64,000 nt of DNA from Serilophus lunatus (lineage: Eukaryota > Chordata > Aves > Passeriformes > Eurylaimidae). The notes under the pieces are model-generated. The model saw nothing but the letters and a program-made list of their open reading frames with translations, did no database searches and was not told where the DNA came from. This document shows, one piece after another, positions 61,690 through 64,000 of the stretch; within the stretch, counting starts at the first letter, position 1, and each line of letters starts with the position of its first letter. Made by a program: the position numbers and the translations under genes. The stretch spans positions 566,814 through 630,813 of the forward strand of contig VXBA01004388.1 in the NCBI GenBank assembly GCA_013399895.1, read 5' to 3'.

Positions 61690-61930
61690 GGGACACGGTA
61701 AGTGCAGTAATTGAAGCAGATAACTCCGACTTACTCTCCCTGCGAGCGTATTGTCATGCACATACATCTTGATTAGATCATTTTCCTCGTGAAAAGGAAG
61801 CATTTTTGTAGCGTGGTGTCTCGGATAATTTCCAGCAGAGTCTGCCGCTGGAGTTCTCCGGTGGCAATATTTCAATTCGATATTCTTCTCGCCGCTGTTT
61901 ATTTTTGCCGAGCGCTCACGTTTCCCTCCC
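61690..61930. other. Unique CpG-containing AT-rich block, candidate regulatory element
   Basis: Repeat-free, with an unusual number of CpGs among AT-rich words (GCGAGCGTATTGTCATGCAC, GATTAGATCATTTTCCTCGT, TTCAATTCGATATTCTTCTC). No exon with proper borders. Appearance only. Confidence 0.35.
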
Positions 61931-63640
61931 TCGTCCCACCTGTCTCCAGCAGCAGGTCGCCACACTTTTGCACGAGCAAACAGGCCTGCGGGCAAACATT
62001 CCCTGTCGCTGCTGCTTCCTCCTGGAATGCCTGTTTTGGGAGGCAGCCGCCGCATTCCTGCTCCTGACAGCCCGGGAGGAGCCGCTGCCCTTGGGGTTCT
62101 GCGCTCCCTGGTGGGTCCTGCTGCCACATTCTCTCTTGAACGCATGGCCAGGAGACGAGTGACCTCCCACCCCGCTGCCAGGAGGGCTCCGAGCCCGGGG
62201 ATCCTTAAGGCAGATCCTCAAGGAAGGGGCCAGCCTTCAGTCAATGTCCTCTTACATCCCTGACACTCCCCACTCAAGTCTTTAACCCCCAGCAGTGGTG
62301 ATGGAAAAGCCTGGAGCACAACCAGCCTTTCTTTCTCCAGGAGCACAATCGGCGTGTGAAAAATAGATGATCTTTTTAAATGTTTAAAAAAGTGGGTTGG
62401 TGATGCTCCTCGGGACGGAGGGAGAGTGGCACAATTCATTTCCAAGCCTTACAGCTCTTCTGAGGGCTGGAAAAAAGGTGGGGGGGTGGTTTGGGGGGTG
62501 AAGGTGGAAGTTTTTGGGGAGATCACCTGCATGGACAGCCTGCCTGCCTCGGGAATATCACACGGCTGTCGAGGAATCTGCTTGATAAATATCTCGTGAA
62601 CACCTTTTTGTCTTAATAAAAATAGAAATACAATCTTCCTGATGTCTTAATAAGCTCAGCCTCCATGCAAAAAGTAGTTGCTGCAAATGACAGCAGATTC
62701 CTGCTGTTTTCCAGCAGAATGTTCCTGGTTTGTGGGGAGGGGCTGGGCTGGGAGGAACCCACAGGGCTCAGGCCTGGAGCACCTGGTTCTCCCTGTCTCT
62801 GCCTCCTGGTTTCATCCATGCCGACTTCCCAAAGCCCACGGAGACATTTTATCCTTTCCAATCAGGAACACCTTTTAAAATTTGTGTATTTTCCAGTTTT
62901 CCAGGCATTTATAAACTTCCCAAGAGCCGAATTTACCAACCCATGCAATCAAGACGTAAAACAATGAAAGCCCAGATCCCTCAGTTGCCCTGTGAGACCT
63001 GCTGGGTGATTCCCAGCGGAGCCCCAGACCTCAGGTCCACCCTCCAAGCCCCAGGCCAGGCACCCAAATGCTGCCCCAAAGCTCTGAGCCAAAGCAGCTG
63101 CGCTGGCTGTGCCTGTGGTGGGGACACTTCAGGACGCCAAGGAGCAGGACCAGGGCTCTGCTGCCATTTCTAGGGCTCACCCCAACTTTCAGCACCCCCA
63201 GCACATCTGGACAGCTGTTTCCCAGGTGCTTAAGCAGCAGCTGAGCGTGTCCATGGGGGAGCACGGCAGAAACCACCCCAGCAGGTTGCCCCGAGCAGGA
63301 GCTGGATGCTCAGGGATGCTCAGCAGTGCCAAGGGAGCGTTGGCCGTGGTCCCTGTGCCCACAGCCACCCCAGACATGGGGCTGACACCCTCCCAGTCAC
63401 CACGGCCAGGCTCCTGTCCCACCACCTGCAGCCTCCCTCCTCTCCCGGCTGCTAAAAACCTTCCCTCTGTACAAATTAGCCCAAACCAGAGAGTAGCTGC
63501 TGTCAGAACAAACCTGGAAGTGAATGTTCCCTGAATTTATAACCAAAGCAAACGCCAATAGGTTTATTTTTTATGAATGTAGCTCCATTCCTAAACCTCA
63601 GCTTCTCTTCCCAGCAGGAATCTGCCTGACTTGGAAACTG
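61931..63640. other. Gene-free stretch
   Basis: Open frames overlap in several phases without domains. A G-rich tract lies at 62477-62520. No CR1 recognised. Confidence 0.35.
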
Positions 63641-63642
63641 CT

Positions 63643-63664
63643 ACTTTTTTTTTTTTTTTTTTTT
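63643..63664. repeat. Poly-T tract
   Basis: About 22 T in a row. Confidence 0.9.
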
Positions 63665-63849
63665 CTAAATACCTTCACATCTCGAAGCTGAACATCCCTC
63701 ACAGAGTCGCTGGAGCTCTAGGAAGTATCCGTGGTAGCGGAGAGCTCGCTAAAGATCTCAGCAGTTATCCCTCCTCGAGGATCAACCAATGCTGCAGGAG
63801 TTCCCGGGCTAAACTGGGAGAAGGAGGGGAAGGACGAGCAGAAATAAAC

Positions 63850-64000
63850 AAAATAAAATCTCTCCCAGCCAGTCGCGTTCTTTGCGCGCCGCGTCTCCAG
63901 CGCGGCCGCACTTCAAACCCGAGCGCAGAGGAGCTGCCAAGTTCTCCAAACGCAGTGCCGCCGGTATCGCGCCGGTATCGCGCCAGTATCGCACCAGTAT
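63850..64000. promoter_or_regulatory. Edge of a possible CpG island
   Basis: GCGCGCCGCGTCTCC and GCGCGGCCGCAC are followed by a short tandem of GCCGGTATCGC/GCCAGTATCGC units cut by the window end. CpG density rises sharply here. It could be the promoter side of the next gene or only a GC-rich minisatellite. Confidence 0.35.

Noticed and set aside
61666..62145. 159-codon minus-strand open frame in a CpG-containing area
   Set aside because: No homology I recognise and open frames exist in other phases; not enough to call a gene.
31000..64000. EBF3 or TCERG1L exons expected from human synteny
   Set aside because: I looked for EBF3 N-terminal blocks and found none; TCERG1L would lie on the other side. 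Neither can be supported in this window.
1..64000. tRNA, rRNA or known microRNA genes
   Set aside because: No cloverleaf A/B-box pattern or familiar hairpin was recognised by eye; a covariance-model scan would be needed to exclude them.

Overview
This is vertebrate nuclear DNA, most probably from a bird and perhaps a songbird. Three things point there: many short CR1 retrotransposon 3' ends of the avian type, minisatellite-rich introns, and a small gene order that matches human 10q26.3 (chicken chromosome 6). There is no sign of prokaryotic or organellar sequence. Only two protein-coding genes can be supported. Both are assembled from exons bounded by GT/AG splice sites with consistent reading frame.

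Gene 1 is GLRX3 (glutaredoxin-3, PICOT). It lies on the minus strand from the ATG at 21485 to the stop at 8141, with 11 coding exons totalling 978 nt (325 residues). The protein has an N-terminal thioredoxin-like domain with an APQC active-site remnant, followed by two monothiol glutaredoxin domains, each with a CGFS iron-sulfur ligand motif. The frame is intact. Its promoter side is damaged by a 333-base assembly gap (21577-21909) inside GC-rich tandem repeats. Several introns carry minisatellites: a ~1.2 kb array with an ~80-bp unit in intron 8, an ~82-96 bp unit next to the exon 4 donor, a CR1-born GATGGTTTA array in intron 3, and a duplicated GGGAAGGGAC array in intron 1.

Gene 2 lies on the plus strand from 25594 to 30456, head to head with GLRX3. 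Four short exons encode a 103-residue protein that I identify as the ortholog of human C10orf143, a small protein of unknown function. The match rests on three conserved blocks and on its position beside GLRX3. Its C-terminus carries a CxxC...HxxH pattern that could bind a metal ion. A GC-box-bearing minisatellite sits just upstream of its ATG.

Region by region: 1-7.3 kb is the 3' flank of GLRX3 (CR1 fragments, a CCCGTTATCCCG minisatellite). 7.3-21.5 kb is GLRX3. 21.5-25.5 kb is the divergent intergenic space with the gap. 25.6-31.2 kb (possibly to 32.6 kb) is the C10orf143-like gene. 32.6-64 kb has no gene I can support. It is CR1-strewn and contains a ~130-bp near-palindrome at 34552-34682 and several unique AT-rich blocks that look like candidate conserved regulatory elements. 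That is expected if EBF3 lies beyond the right edge, as in human, but no EBF3 exon is visible. The last ~150 bases turn CpG-rich.

The two genes share no demonstrated pathway; their link is shared synteny and a divergent promoter interval. GLRX3 acts in cytosolic iron-sulfur trafficking. No function is known to me for C10orf143.
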